From assembly GCA_910588425.1 (NCBI GenBank), contig CAJUPM010000015.1, positions 1,571 through 45,745 of the forward strand: 44,175 bases of DNA. The letters run 5' to 3'. This DNA is from an uncultured Christensenellaceae bacterium (GTDB taxonomy: Bacteria; Bacillota; Clostridia; Christensenellales; Christensenellaceae). The position numbers were made by a program, and so were the translations under genes. Positions 35,959 to 44,175 of this stretch are shown piece by piece. Position 1 is the first letter of the stretch. Every line of letters begins with the position of its first letter. Under the pieces are notes generated by a model. The model saw nothing but the letters and a program-made list of their open reading frames with translations, made no database searches and was not told the origin of the DNA.

Positions 35959-37356
35959 TTAGACCGGGTGAATATGGTTCTCGCTGTCCAGCTTGGAGCC
36001 ATCCACTCCATATAATTTCGCCCGGCGGTATTCGAAATACTTGGGCGCAACCTGCGGGAACATGGCATAGGAGAGAATATCCTCCTCCTGCTCCATCAGA
36101 TCTTTGATCTCCTCGCGGTATCTGGGAAGCTCGGGCTCGATGTTATCCGCCGGGCGGCAGGTGATCAGCGGCACATCGCCAATGCACTTTCTGCGCACGT
36201 CTTCATTCACCTCTCCGGGCAACTTGCCGTATTCCCCGCGCAGCAGACCCTTGGATTCCTTGGAAACCATCTTATAGCGCTCCCCTGCGAGGACGTTCAT
36301 GACGGCCTGCGTGCCCACGATTTGGCTGGTCGGTGTTACCAGCGGCGGGTATCCGAAATCCTTACGCACCCGCGGCACTTCCTCCAAAACCTGGATGAGC
36401 TTATCCTCCGCGCCCGCATTTTTCAGCTGGCTAATCAGGTTGGAAAGCATGCCGCCGGGAACCTGATAGAGCAGCGTGTTGATATCCACGCCCAGCACTT
36501 TGGGGCTTAGGAACCCGTCGTTTTTCAGGCGCTGTGCCACCGGCCGCATGAGCTCTGCCGCTTTGGTCAGCTGCGTCAGATCGATCCCCGTGTCGTATTC
36601 CGTTCCCTGAAGCGTCGCAACCAGAGACTCCGTGCAGGGCTGTGAAGTTCCGTTCGCCAGCGGCGAAAGCGCGCAGTCCACAATATCCGCGCCGGCCTCT
36701 ATAGCCTTTAAATACGTCATGTCGCCCGTTCCGCTGGTATTATGCGTATGAATATGCAGCGGCACGCTGATGCGCGCCTTGATGCTTTTTACGAGCTGAT
36801 AAGCATCATATGGCAGAAGCAGGTTTGCCATGTCCTTGATGCAGATGGATTTCGCGCCCATCTGCTCCAGCTCGCAGGCCAGCTCCGTAAAATACTCCAG
36901 GCTGTGCACCGGGCTGGTGGTATAGGAAATAGCCGCCTCCGCCCAGCCGCCGTATTTATTCGTGGCGTCCATAGCTGCCTTGAAGTTGCGCGGGTCGTTG
37001 AGCGCATCGAAAATGCGGATGACGTCGATGCCGTTTTCTATGGCCTTTTTGATGAAGAGATCCACCATATCGTCTGCATAGTGCTTATACCCGAGCAGAT
37101 TCTGCCCGCGCAGGAGCATTTGCAGTTTTGTTTTGGGCATGGCTTTTTTGAGGGTTCTCAGCCGTTCCCAGGGATCTTCATGGAGAAAGCGCAGGCAGGT
37201 ATCGAAAGTCGCGCCGCCCCAGCATTCGATGGACCAGTATCCCGCCTCATCCAGAATCGGGGCAACAGCCAGCATCTCGTCCGTAAACATGCGCGTCGCG
37301 GCCTGGGATTGGTGCGCATCTCTTAAAATCGTATCGGTAATATATACTTTGCCCAT
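35959..37356 (-). CDS. Oxaloacetate decarboxylase alpha / transcarboxylase 5S-like subunit
   Basis: A 465-residue carboxyltransferase of the HMGL-like family. TDTILRDAHQSQAATRM provides the metal site; CIKDMANLLLPYDA carries the Lys that becomes carbamylated; HIHTHNTSG holds the two metal His. The protein ends at residue 465 without the biotin domain, which is encoded separately next door. It moves CO2 between pyruvate/oxaloacetate and biotin. With the MmdA-like subunit present, it could form a transcarboxylase, or the alpha part of a decarboxylase if a beta pump is encoded elsewhere. Confidence 0.93.
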   Translation of the reverse strand: MGKVYITDTILRDAHQSQAATRMFTDEMLAVAPILDEAGYWSIECWGGATFDTCLRFLHEDPWERLRTLKKAMPKTKLQMLLRGQNLLGYKHYADDMVDLFIKKAIENGIDVIRIFDALNDPRNFKAAMDATNKYGGWAEAAISYTTSPVHSLEYFTELACELEQMGAKSICIKDMANLLLPYDAYQLVKSIKARISVPLHIHTHNTSGTGDMTYLKAIEAGADIVDCALSPLANGTSQPCTESLVATLQGTEYDTGIDLTQLTKAAELMRPVAQRLKNDGFLSPKVLGVDINTLLYQVPGGMLSNLISQLKNAGAEDKLIQVLEEVPRVRKDFGYPPLVTPTSQIVGTQAVMNVLAGERYKMVSKESKGLLRGEYGKLPGEVNEDVRRKCIGDVPLITCRPADNIEPELPRYREEIKDLMEQEEDILSYAMFPQVAPKYFEYRRAKLYGVDGSKLDSENHIHPV

Positions 37357-37380
37357 GTAAAGCCTCCTTCGCCCTCGGCA

Positions 37381-37797
37381 TTAACCGACGACGAACAGAA
37401 TATCGCCGGAGTTTACCATATCGCCCTTGCTGACATTGACAGACAGGATTTTTCCTGCGCAGGGGGCCATGATCTCATTCTCCAGCTTCATCGCCTCCAA
37501 AATGATGACGACATCGCCTTCGGCGACTGTATCTCCCACGTTTGCGCGCACTTCAATGATATTGCCGGGCATGGGCGCTTCTGTCTTGGTTCCATCTGCC
37601 GGAATTTCCGCAGGCACAGCCGGCGCCGCCGCGGGAGCGGGAGCGGCGCTTTCTGCCGCAGCAGGCGTGGGCGCCGGAGCAGGTGCCGCAACCGGGGCGC
37701 TCGCTACTGCTGCCGGGGCAGCCGGGGCTCCTGCGCCAATCTCCTCAACGCAAACATCATAGTCTTTTCCATTCACTTTTATTAAAAATCTACGCAT
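37381..37797 (-). CDS. Biotin carboxyl carrier protein
   Basis: A 138-residue protein with three parts: a short beta N-terminus (FLIKVNGKDYDVCVEEI), an Ala/Pro-rich flexible linker of about 45 residues, and a biotinyl domain with EAMKLENEIMAP, where Lys104 would carry biotin. It shuttles the carboxyl group between the OadA-like and MmdA-like subunits. GGAGG lies eight bases before the ATG at 37797; a frame from 37812 covers that site and is rejected. Confidence 0.94.
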   Translation of the reverse strand: MRRFLIKVNGKDYDVCVEEIGAGAPAAPAAVASAPVAAPAPAPTPAAAESAAPAPAAAPAVPAEIPADGTKTEAPMPGNIIEVRANVGDTVAEGDVVIILEAMKLENEIMAPCAGKILSVNVSKGDMVNSGDILFVVG

Positions 37798-37816
37798 TTT
37801 CCTATCCTCCAAATTT

Positions 37817-38143
37817 CTAATACAAATTGCTCATCTGCTCTCTTCTGCCTGCTCTCGACCATGCAGAACGCCCTCTTCTCCCGCCTACCTGCTGATAAGA
37901 GGCAATGCGGAAGGAGCTTTGATCCATGCCCGTTGAAGCAGCGATAGCAGCCGCCAAAACCGCCACCAGTTCTTCCTCCTCCGAGCCGGAAACTTTATCC
38001 ACCGCAGGCGCTGTCTCTCTTTCTTCCTCTTGCTTTTTTCTCGGCATCTTTGCCAGAATTGCCCATGCCAGGAGCACAAGCAGTGCAATGCCGCAAAGGA
38101 GCACGAACTCTGCCGCTGTAAACTCTATCCCAAAAATATTCAT
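37817..38143 (-). CDS. OadG-like small membrane subunit
   Basis: A 108-residue protein with one N-terminal membrane helix (AAEFVLLCGIALLVLLAWAIL), an acidic stretch, and the helical segment EEELVAVLAAAIAASTGMDQ found in OadG/MmdD subunits of decarboxylase pumps, where it helps assemble the complex at the membrane. The C-terminus (GRRGRSAWSRAGRREQM) is basic. It lies between the MmdA-like and carrier genes with short gaps. Confidence 0.88.
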   Translation of the reverse strand: MNIFGIEFTAAEFVLLCGIALLVLLAWAILAKMPRKKQEEERETAPAVDKVSGSEEEELVAVLAAAIAASTGMDQSSFRIASYQQVGGRRGRSAWSRAGRREQMSNLY

Positions 38144-38155
38144 TCGCTCCCCCTC

Positions 38156-39550
38156 TTACATCGGCATGATGCCATGCTTTTTCCGGAGCTTTTGCCCGCG
38201 CTTATTGGAAACCATCTGGATGGCCCGGATGAGCGTGCCGCGCAGATTCTCCCTTTTGATAATATCATCCACAACGCCCTGCTTGGCGGCCGAAAGCGCG
38301 CTCAAAAACCGCTCCGCATACTCCTGCGCGCGATCCTTTGCGCCATCATATAGGATAATGCTGCCCGCCGTTGCATCCAGGCAGCCAATCTGCGCGTCTT
38401 CATAGGCATAGACCAAATCCGCGCCGTTTTGCTTGTTGGAGAGCGCAGCATACCCTTCCCCAATCGCTCTATTCAAAATGCTGACCATCGGACAGCCCGC
38501 CTCGCCGTAGGCATAGGCAAGCTGTGCCAGAGAGCGCAGCAAGCAGCAGCTCTCAGACGCAGGATCAATCCCCTCATTATCCACCATCGTGATGATGGGA
38601 ATATCATAGGCATCCATCTGGCGCACAAACCGCGCCGCTTTCTTGCATCCATGGGCGCTCAGATATTCGCCCGGGACATTCGCCACAACACCCGCCGTCA
38701 AGCCATCCAGCGTGATCAGCCCGGTTACCATTTCCGGCGCAAACGCCGCTCCCAGCTCCAGGAAACACTGCTCATCCGCAATCTCCCTCAAAAGCGCACG
38801 AATATCCTTGCCGTCCGACAAAATAGGGCGCGCAATCGAATCTTCGTTCAGGGCAAATGGAGGCTCTTCCAGGTTATTCAGCGGCAGATAGCTGAGCAGT
38901 TCCTTGGCCAGCTCCAAAGCAGCTGCGGCATCTGGTGCTGTCAGCTGCACATCTCCCTTTTCGGCCGCTGCCTGTACGCCGCAAAGCTTCTCCTCGTCCA
39001 CGGCCTGTCCATGCACAGCCGCTCTCACCATTGGGCTGAGCAGGTCAATCCGCCCCGCATCTTCCGCCGCGATGGAGAAATCCGTCAGCGCCGCAAACAG
39101 CGCCGCGCATCCATACATGCCGCCCAGGACGACAGAGATCGTCGGGATCACGCCGGAGACATCCGTGAGCTTTTTCATCACCGCAGAGTAAGCGCCCATA
39201 GCCGCCGCGCCTTCCTGTACCCGCGCGCCGCCCGAATCCCATAAAAACAGAACAGGCAGGCCATTTTGGGCCGCCATATCGATCACTTTGCAAATCTTCT
39301 GGGCATGCGCAACGCTGAAAGACCCGCGCAAAACCTCGTAGTTTTGAGCCGCAATATAAGCGGAGCGCCCATCTACCGTGCCCCAGCCCGCCACGACGCC
39401 TTCGCCGGGAGCCGAGACATCCGGATAGTGCTCCACCGCGTTCGAGCGTTCCAGATATTTATCAATCTCTATAAAGCTGCCCGTATCAAAAAGCACCTCA
39501 ATGCGCTCGTAAACAGGGCTCTTTGCAGAGATTCCATTTCCTTCGCTCAT
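38156..39550 (-). CDS. Acyl-CoA carboxyltransferase (MmdA / transcarboxylase 12S-like)
   Basis: A 464-residue crotonase-fold carboxyltransferase with two halves. Visible marks are FLWDSGGARVQEGAAAMGAY, VLGGMYGCAALFAALTDFSI and, in the second half, GEYLSAHGCKKAARFVRQMD and the late YDGAKDRAQEYAERF. It acts on an acyl-CoA such as methylmalonyl-CoA; the substrate is inferred from the family. It is about 45 residues shorter than usual MmdA. GGAGG lies seven bases before the ATG. First gene of an operon of five (with OadG, carrier, OadA-like and surE). Confidence 0.9.
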   Translation of the reverse strand: MSEGNGISAKSPVYERIEVLFDTGSFIEIDKYLERSNAVEHYPDVSAPGEGVVAGWGTVDGRSAYIAAQNYEVLRGSFSVAHAQKICKVIDMAAQNGLPVLFLWDSGGARVQEGAAAMGAYSAVMKKLTDVSGVIPTISVVLGGMYGCAALFAALTDFSIAAEDAGRIDLLSPMVRAAVHGQAVDEEKLCGVQAAAEKGDVQLTAPDAAAALELAKELLSYLPLNNLEEPPFALNEDSIARPILSDGKDIRALLREIADEQCFLELGAAFAPEMVTGLITLDGLTAGVVANVPGEYLSAHGCKKAARFVRQMDAYDIPIITMVDNEGIDPASESCCLLRSLAQLAYAYGEAGCPMVSILNRAIGEGYAALSNKQNGADLVYAYEDAQIGCLDATAGSIILYDGAKDRAQEYAERFLSALSAAKQGVVDDIIKRENLRGTLIRAIQMVSNKRGQKLRKKHGIMPM

Positions 39551-39588
39551 AGATAACCTCCAAAAATTTTCCTATGTTTTTAGCAAAA

Positions 39589-39623
39589 TAGGCTATCTTC
39601 GTAATTCTACAAAGAATAGCCTA
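39589..39623 (-). terminator. Terminator of the scpA-rluB operon
   Basis: Stem TAGGCTAT(T)CTT with AAG-ATAGCCTA on the minus strand, with one bulge, followed by TTTTG. It separates rluB from the carboxyltransferase operon. The rest of 39551-39653 shows only the GGAGG of the next gene. Confidence 0.65.
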
Positions 39624-39653
39624 ATTCCTGCTTTGGCAAAAATATATTTCTCT

Positions 39654-40364
39654 TTACTGAATGCTGAGCAGATAGTCGATCTCGCTCTGCTCCAGCATAC
39701 GGTACTGCCCTTTTTTCAGGTTCCCCAGATTGAGATCGCCAATGCTGATGCGCTTTAAAAAGACGACATCTTTTCCCAGTGTTTCAAACATGCGGCGTAC
39801 CTGCCGGTTGCGCCCCTCGTGAATGGTGATGGTCAACTCGGTCCGCTCGGGAGATGCCTTCATGATCTTGATGCGCGCAGGCGCCGTTTTTCCGCCCTCA
39901 ATGAAAACACCCTTTTGGAGCTTTTCTACATCTTCCGGCGAAACCATGCTGCTGACAACGCAGTAATACCGCTTGGCGACTTCATGGCTCGGGTGCGTCA
40001 GCTTATTGGCCAGATCGCCGTCGTTTGTGAGCAGCAAAAGTCCTTCAGTCGTAAAATCCAGGCGACCGATGGGGTAGATGCGGTAATCAATATCGCTCAC
40101 ATAATCCAGCACGGTCTTTCTGCCCTTGTCGTCCGAGCATGTGGAAACGCATCCCAGCGGCTTGTTGAGCATGATATAGATTTTTGCATCCGGGATTTCA
40201 ACCCGGCGGCCATAAACCTCCACCACATCCGCCGCCGGCTCAACCTGCGTCGCCGGATCATAGATGGTTTTTCCATTGACTTTTACATGACCTTTTTGCA
40301 AGATCTCTTCGGATTTTCTGCGGGAAGCTATTCCAGCTGCCGCCATAAATTTCGCGATGCGCAC
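39654..40364 (-). CDS. rluB: Ribosomal large subunit pseudouridine synthase B
   Basis: A 236-residue enzyme with an N-terminal S4 domain (RIAKFMAAAGIASRRKSEEI) and the RsuA/RluB catalytic domain. The catalytic Asp is in YPIGRLDFTTEGLLLLTNDG, with NKPLGCVSTCSD and EGRNRQVRRMFETLG as the other family motifs. It makes pseudouridine in 23S rRNA. Last gene of its operon, after dacF, as in many Clostridia. Confidence 0.93.
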   Translation of the reverse strand: MRIAKFMAAAGIASRRKSEEILQKGHVKVNGKTIYDPATQVEPAADVVEVYGRRVEIPDAKIYIMLNKPLGCVSTCSDDKGRKTVLDYVSDIDYRIYPIGRLDFTTEGLLLLTNDGDLANKLTHPSHEVAKRYYCVVSSMVSPEDVEKLQKGVFIEGGKTAPARIKIMKASPERTELTITIHEGRNRQVRRMFETLGKDVVFLKRISIGDLNLGNLKKGQYRMLEQSEIDYLLSIQ

Positions 40365-40391
40365 ATTTCCTCCATCGCAGCACAGAGCGCG

Positions 40392-41540
40392 CTATCCCGC
40401 TTGCTCTGACAGGCCCAGCCAGCGCTGCAAAATCTGCGAGAGGTAGAACTGATATGTCTTTCTTTGGGCAGACGAAATCGTGATGATGTTGCTCTTTGCC
40501 TTAATATCCCCAAAGGAGAATTCCACCACCCCGACAACCTCGCCCTCCTGCACCGGCGCCGCCAAGCTGCTGCTCATATTTACTTTTTCTTCTACCATAG
40601 TAACCTCTTCTTGCGTCAAAGGCAAGTAAATGTTGTCGCAAAGCGCAGTTTGAACGCTGCCTTCCAAGCTCTCCTCCACGGGAATATCTCCATAGCTCTG
40701 CCCTGCTTCGGCCACTTGGCGCATGGCGTAATGCTCAAATCCATAGTCCAGCAGTGCCATGCAGTCGATGAACATATCATAGTCGTTGAGCACGACGGCC
40801 ACGAGCTGCATATTACCGCGCTTGGCGCCCGCAGACAGGCATTTGCCCGCCGCCTTGGTATACCCCGTCTTGATGCCGTTCCCGCCCTCGTATTGATAGA
40901 GGATTTTATTCTTGCTGCGCAGATACCGCGCCGGGGAATCGTCGTCCTCTGCCAGATCTTTTTTGGACGTCCCCACAATCTCGCAGAATTTTTCGTTTTG
41001 CATCGCATAGGAGGAGATGAGCGCCAGGTCGTAGGCCGTGGTATAGTGGTTATCATCCGGCAAACCGTTGGGCGTTACAAAGTTCGAGTTGTTCGCCCCG
41101 ATTTCCCTGGCTTTCTCGTTCATCATCTGCGCGAACGCTTCCACGCTTCCGGCCAGATGAATCGCAATGGCCACCGCCGCGTCATTGCCCGATGCCAGCA
41201 TCAGTCCGTAGACGAGATCCGAAAAAGCGACCTTCTCGCCTTCCCGCAGATAGATGGAAGTCCCCTCCTGGCCCACAGCCTCTTTGGGGATCGTAACAAT
41301 ATCATCCATATTGCCGTTTTCCACAGCCAGAAGGCAGGTCATGATTTTGGTCGTGCTGGCCATAGGAAGCTTCGCATCCCGGTTGTTCTCCAAAAGAACT
41401 CTGCCTGTGGAAGCTTCCATCAGCACATATGCCTTAGCGCCGACGACCGGCGCGGCTTCTGCCCGCCTGGCCGGCACCGCCAGGCCAATCACCAAAAATG
41501 CAGCGACTAAAATGCCCGTTATTTTCCCAAGCCTTTTCAT
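40392..41540 (-). CDS. dacF: D-alanyl-D-alanine carboxypeptidase DacF
   Basis: A 382-residue exported penicillin-binding protein that trims the terminal D-Ala from peptidoglycan stems. Signal peptide to about residue 29 (ARRAEAA). All three catalytic motifs are intact: S62-TT-K65 in MASTTKIMT, S117-G-N119 in LASGNDAA, and K224-T-G in GIKTGYTKAAG. A C-terminal beta domain and amphipathic tail follow. It sits after ytfJ and before rluB, as expected for DacF. It is the intact counterpart of the degenerate copy at 23062. Confidence 0.95.
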   Translation of the reverse strand: MKRLGKITGILVAAFLVIGLAVPARRAEAAPVVGAKAYVLMEASTGRVLLENNRDAKLPMASTTKIMTCLLAVENGNMDDIVTIPKEAVGQEGTSIYLREGEKVAFSDLVYGLMLASGNDAAVAIAIHLAGSVEAFAQMMNEKAREIGANNSNFVTPNGLPDDNHYTTAYDLALISSYAMQNEKFCEIVGTSKKDLAEDDDSPARYLRSKNKILYQYEGGNGIKTGYTKAAGKCLSAGAKRGNMQLVAVVLNDYDMFIDCMALLDYGFEHYAMRQVAEAGQSYGDIPVEESLEGSVQTALCDNIYLPLTQEEVTMVEEKVNMSSSLAAPVQEGEVVGVVEFSFGDIKAKSNIITISSAQRKTYQFYLSQILQRWLGLSEQAG

Positions 41541-41560
41541 TTTTCCCCCTCATTTTTAGC

Positions 41561-41965
41561 TTACCCCTGGCTGGTGCTGTTCTCGCCTTTGGTCTTTCCC
41601 TGCTCAAACATCTTGCGCACTTCGCTCGCCATTTGGGGAATGCTCTCTAAAATTTTATCCACAATATCCCGCTCTGTCGCAGTCAGCAGCTTAATCTGAT
41701 CCTGTTTTTCCACCATAAAAGCCACAGGGGTAATCGTTACGCCGCTGGCCGTGCCTCCGGCAAAGGGATGCCGCGTTTCAATCGGCGCCTTCATTCCCTC
41801 GCCATACTCGCCGCCCCCGGTAACAAACCCAAAGCTGACTTTGGAGATGGGGATAATTGTGCAGCCATCCGGCGTTACAAACGGGTTGCCGACGATGGTA
41901 TTGACATCGACCATCTTGCCCAGCTCAGACATGGTAGTGTTTAATACGTGTTCGATCGGATGCAT
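41561..41965 (-). CDS. ytfJ: GerW/YtfJ family spore protein
   Basis: A 134-residue protein with the family pattern VNTIVGNPFVTPDGCTIIPI, SKVSFGFVTGGGEYG, GGTASGVTITPVAFMVEK. It is needed for proper germination in Bacillus and made in the forespore; exact action is unknown. It overlaps the DUF2953 gene by 41 bases, a long overlap that suggests coupling. Typical neighbour of scpAB and dacF in spore formers. Confidence 0.93.
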   Translation of the reverse strand: MHPIEHVLNTTMSELGKMVDVNTIVGNPFVTPDGCTIIPISKVSFGFVTGGGEYGEGMKAPIETRHPFAGGTASGVTITPVAFMVEKQDQIKLLTATERDIVDKILESIPQMASEVRKMFEQGKTKGENSTSQG

Positions 41966-42491
41966 ACTTTCTCTGCCTCATTTCTTTTATCAATCTACCA
42001 ATAATATTGACAAGAGAGAGACAAACTATTCCATCCAGCCAAAGATGACAGCGCGCCTGGTCAAAGTCCGGCCGAACGGCAATCTGCCCGTTTTTCAGGC
42101 CGAGCGCACGCGCAAAAGATTTTGCCGCTGTTTGGAGCGCCCCGCAGAGCACCGCAGTATGCGCCGCGTCGCCCGTGCCCAGCCAAAGCGTCGCCTCCAC
42201 CTTGCGGAAATCCGTGCTGCGCAGTAAAAAGCGGAAATCGCGTTTTTTGATATCCCTGCGTATGGTCGCAATATAAATTTTGCGGAACCCTGCCTTTTTT
42301 ACTTCTATGATCTCCGGCCGCACAACATGCTTGAAGTGCAAAAAGAACAGCTTGCGGTAGATTCTCACGCCACAAAAGGAGACGGTCATCCAGAAAAACT
42401 TTTCCCTCCCTTTTTGATTTTTCAGGTTGATTTCAAATTTTCCGAAAAGCATCAGCCCCAGCAGCGCGAGCAAACAAAAAAATACCCACAT
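41925..42491 (-). CDS. DUF2953 membrane-associated protein
   Basis: A 188-residue protein starting MWVFFCLLALLGLMLFGKFE, one N-terminal membrane helix followed by a basic soluble domain. The late part (WLGTGDAAHTAVLCGALQTA and the IAVRPDF box) is characteristic of DUF2953, also called YtfI in Bacillus, which lies next to ytfJ there. Function unknown. The ATG at 42491 has GGGGGAG before it; the longer frame from 42533 is rejected. Confidence 0.85.
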   Translation of the reverse strand: MWVFFCLLALLGLMLFGKFEINLKNQKGREKFFWMTVSFCGVRIYRKLFFLHFKHVVRPEIIEVKKAGFRKIYIATIRRDIKKRDFRFLLRSTDFRKVEATLWLGTGDAAHTAVLCGALQTAAKSFARALGLKNGQIAVRPDFDQARCHLWLDGIVCLSLVNIIGRLIKEMRQRKYASDRTRIKHYHV

Positions 42492-42557
42492 ATCTCTCCC
42501 CCGCAATGGTAGATTTATGGGTATTTTATCCATTTTTTCGGTTTTTATGTGGCGCGG

Positions 42558-43067
42558 CTACTGCTCTGGCAGTGCAGGAAGCTCCTTGGTGGAGGAGATG
42601 CCGAAATGGCGCAGGAACTCTTCGCTGGTCGCATAAAGAATCGGGCGGCCCAGGGCCTCTTTTCTGCCCGCCTCCACCACCAGCCCCTTTTCCTGAAGCG
42701 CGCTTAAAATATGGCTGGTATTTACGCCGCGCAGATCCTCGATCTCTCCCCGGGTAACCGGCTGCTTATAGGCGATGATCGAGAGCGTCTCCAGCATGGC
42801 CTTGGTCAGCTCCTCTCCGCTTTTGCTTCCAAACAGGTCGACCAGAAGGCGGGCGTGCTCTGTGCGGGTGGCAAGCTGCACGCGGTCTTCCAGCTTGCGG
42901 AATACCAGGCCGAACGCTCCTTCTCTGCGCCGCCCCTCTTCCTCCAGCATCGCCTCCAGCTCTTCCTGCGAAATATCTAAAATATCTGCCAGTTCCGAAA
43001 GCGCCATGGAATCTCCCGCGGCAAACAGGATGTTTTCCAGCGTTCCGATGATTTGTTCGTGTGTCAT
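42558..43067 (-). CDS. scpB: Segregation and condensation protein B
   Basis: A 169-residue tandem winged-helix protein that binds ScpA and SMC to form bacterial condensin. Family marks: ENILFAAGDSMALSELADIL, then LSIIAYKQPVTRGEIEDLRG and LEEKG-like SALQEKGLVVEAGRKEALGR, ending LYATSEEFLRHFGI. It follows scpA by six bases. Confidence 0.95.
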   Translation of the reverse strand: MTHEQIIGTLENILFAAGDSMALSELADILDISQEELEAMLEEEGRRREGAFGLVFRKLEDRVQLATRTEHARLLVDLFGSKSGEELTKAMLETLSIIAYKQPVTRGEIEDLRGVNTSHILSALQEKGLVVEAGRKEALGRPILYATSEEFLRHFGISSTKELPALPEQ

Positions 43068-43073
43068 GCTTTT

Positions 43074-43814
43074 CTATTCTGCCTTTTCATTTCTGGTAAC
43101 GTAGATTTCCCCAAACGCGCGAGCCTGCGCAATGCGTATCTGCCCCTGGTGCAGCAATTCCAGCAGTCCCAAGAAAGTAACCGCAATTTCCATGCGCGAC
43201 GGCTCTTTAGAGAGCAGCTCTTCAAAGCAAACCCGCGGCTTGATGGTCAGCCGGGCGAGAATCGTCCGAATCTGGGCACGCAGGCTCACATGATCGCGCT
43301 GGATAAGCACATGCCTAGGCTCCTCCTTTTGCTGCTCCTTGGTCTTTTGCAGCACTTTCAGATATGCCGCCATCAGCGCATCCACGCTGGCATTCTTAAA
43401 ATTGATCTCCTCTCCAGCCGGCGCGAGAATCTCCTCGGGCAGGCGGAAAAACTGCCCCTGGCCTTTTTCCTCCAGCTGTTTCAGCTCCTCCGAAACCGCC
43501 TTATAGCGCCGGTATTCGCTGAGCCGGGCCACAAGCTGCTCTTCCGGTGTCAGGCCGTTTTCATCCAAATCGGCATCTGCCCGGCCGGCCGGCAATAAAG
43601 AGCGGGATTTGATATACACGAGCGTCGCCGCCATCTGCAAAAAATCGCTGGCGCGCTCCAAATCCAGCAGCTCGCTCTGCTCCATATAGGCCAGATACTG
43701 CTCCGTAATCTCCGAAACGAAAATATCCTTGGGCTCAATTTTCGCCTTGCTGATCAGATGCAGCAGCAGATCCAGCGGGCCTTCAAAGTTGGTAAGCTTA
43801 ATCTCGTACTGCAT
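43074..43814 (-). CDS. scpA: Segregation and condensation protein A
   Basis: A 246-residue kleisin that bridges the two heads of SMC. N-terminal part YEIKLTNFEGPLDLLLHLIS, then YLAYMEQSELLDLERASDFL, and a C-terminal winged-helix (VTFLGLLELLHQGQIRIAQA). The middle is charged and low in order (EELKQLEEKGQGQFF). It lies four bases after the M50 protease stop. No strong ribosome site is seen, which fits coupling. Confidence 0.95.
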   Translation of the reverse strand: MQYEIKLTNFEGPLDLLLHLISKAKIEPKDIFVSEITEQYLAYMEQSELLDLERASDFLQMAATLVYIKSRSLLPAGRADADLDENGLTPEEQLVARLSEYRRYKAVSEELKQLEEKGQGQFFRLPEEILAPAGEEINFKNASVDALMAAYLKVLQKTKEQQKEEPRHVLIQRDHVSLRAQIRTILARLTIKPRVCFEELLSKEPSRMEIAVTFLGLLELLHQGQIRIAQARAFGEIYVTRNEKAE

Positions 43815-43817
43815 AGC

Positions 43818-44175
43818 TTATATAAACAGCAGGAAGAACGACTGGAATAAATCCAGAATCCCATTGCCTGCCCAGGTTGTAAAGAGCGTAAAAACACCCG
43901 ACCACATGAGCGCAAACAAAATCAGCGTCGAATAGCGATTGAGGAAATCCAGAAACTGGTTGCCTTTGCGCACAAACAGGCTCGTAACAATATGGTACCC
44001 GTCCAGCCCAGGGAGCGGGAGGATATTGAAAATAGCAAAGTTTAGGTTAAGCGAGCAGATGATGCTCAGAACCTGCAGGATAATATCGTTTTGGACGCCC
44101 GCATAGGTGACAAAAAAAGTGATTCCGTAGAACACAAAGGAAATCAGCAGGTTTGCCAGCGGCCCGGCCAGGGAG
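43818..44175 (-). CDS. M50 (site-2) protease, partial at window edge
   Basis: The visible C-terminal 118 residues come from a membrane metalloprotease of the YwhC/Rip type. SLAGPLANLLISF is the conserved second helix, and NILPLPGLDGYHI is the NxxPxxxLDG motif holding the Asp zinc ligand. Two more membrane helices follow. The HExxH motif is off the right edge. Position before scpA is common in Clostridia. Substrate unknown. Confidence 0.9.
   Translation of the reverse strand, partial: SLAGPLANLLISFVFYGITFFVTYAGVQNDIILQVLSIICSLNLNFAIFNILPLPGLDGYHIVTSLFVRKGNQFLDFLNRYSTLILFALMWSGVFTLFTTWAGNGILDLFQSFFLLFI

Noticed and set aside
40464..41510. A 348-codon open frame on the plus strand
   Set aside because: Antisense to dacF, with His/Arg-rich composition typical of shadow frames; no ribosome site.

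Overview
The window is a piece of a spore-forming Bacillota chromosome, most likely class Clostridia, with an integrated temperate phage on its left side. Supporting signs are spo0A, spoIVB and ytfJ/gerW, the clostridial gene orders secG-rnr-smpB-ssrA, tlyA-nadK-argR-recN-spoIVB-spo0A and scpA-scpB-DUF2953-ytfJ-dacF-rluB, strong AGGAGG-type ribosome binding sites and TTGxxx/TATAAT promoters. Genus cannot be set from the sequence alone.

Positions 1 to about 19,622 are the right part of a prophage-like element whose left end is outside the window. Its tyrosine integrase (18322-19524) lies directly beside the 3' end of the tmRNA gene ssrA, which is almost certainly the integration target. The early genes run leftward on the minus strand from about 12477 to 1495: small zinc-ribbon proteins, a PD-(D/E)XK nuclease, a Sak4-like ATPase, an HD protein, a DUF669 protein with an SSB-like tip, an SF2 helicase, a VRR-NUC nuclease, a Lar-type protein, a CHC2/Toprim/SF3 primase-helicase and a probable small terminase subunit. 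Between terminase and primase lies a 200-bp cluster of GGGAACAGGC-like repeats. At the far left a serine recombinase runs off the edge, with its own small HTH gene and a near-consensus divergent promoter region. Between 12.5 and 17.4 kb is a control region with two separate divergent repressor pairs, each with its own dyad operators, plus several small membrane and DNA-binding proteins and an ImmA-type metalloprotease. Several small genes there are too short for usual gene calling and were found by ribosome binding site and overlap.

Positions 19,623 to 44,175 are core chromosome, almost all transcribed leftward. From left to right: ssrA with its own promoter, smpB, rnr and secG (trans-translation, RNA decay, secretion); a D-Ala-D-Ala carboxypeptidase-like protein that has lost all three catalytic motifs; a SpoIIM-like membrane protein; spo0A; spoIVB; recN; argR; nadK; tlyA; rny; a BaiN/HI0933-type flavoprotein overlapping an RpiR-type regulator; surE; a biotin-dependent carboxyltransferase operon (OadA-like, biotin carrier, OadG-like, MmdA-like); rluB; an intact dacF; ytfJ; a DUF2953 gene; scpB; scpA; and a partial M50 protease.

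The most striking observations are these. (1) An 18-bp, nearly perfect inverted repeat between recN and spoIVB would bury the spoIVB ribosome binding site and start codon in any read-through mRNA. A near-consensus sigma-G promoter overlaps the upstream arm, so a sigma-G transcript would start past that arm and be free of the lock. (2) The Spo0A receiver lacks the acidic Asp pair while keeping the phospho-acceptor Asp. (3) A DacF paralogue lacks SxxK, SxN and KTG. (4) The phage carries iteron-like repeats and two independent repressor switches.
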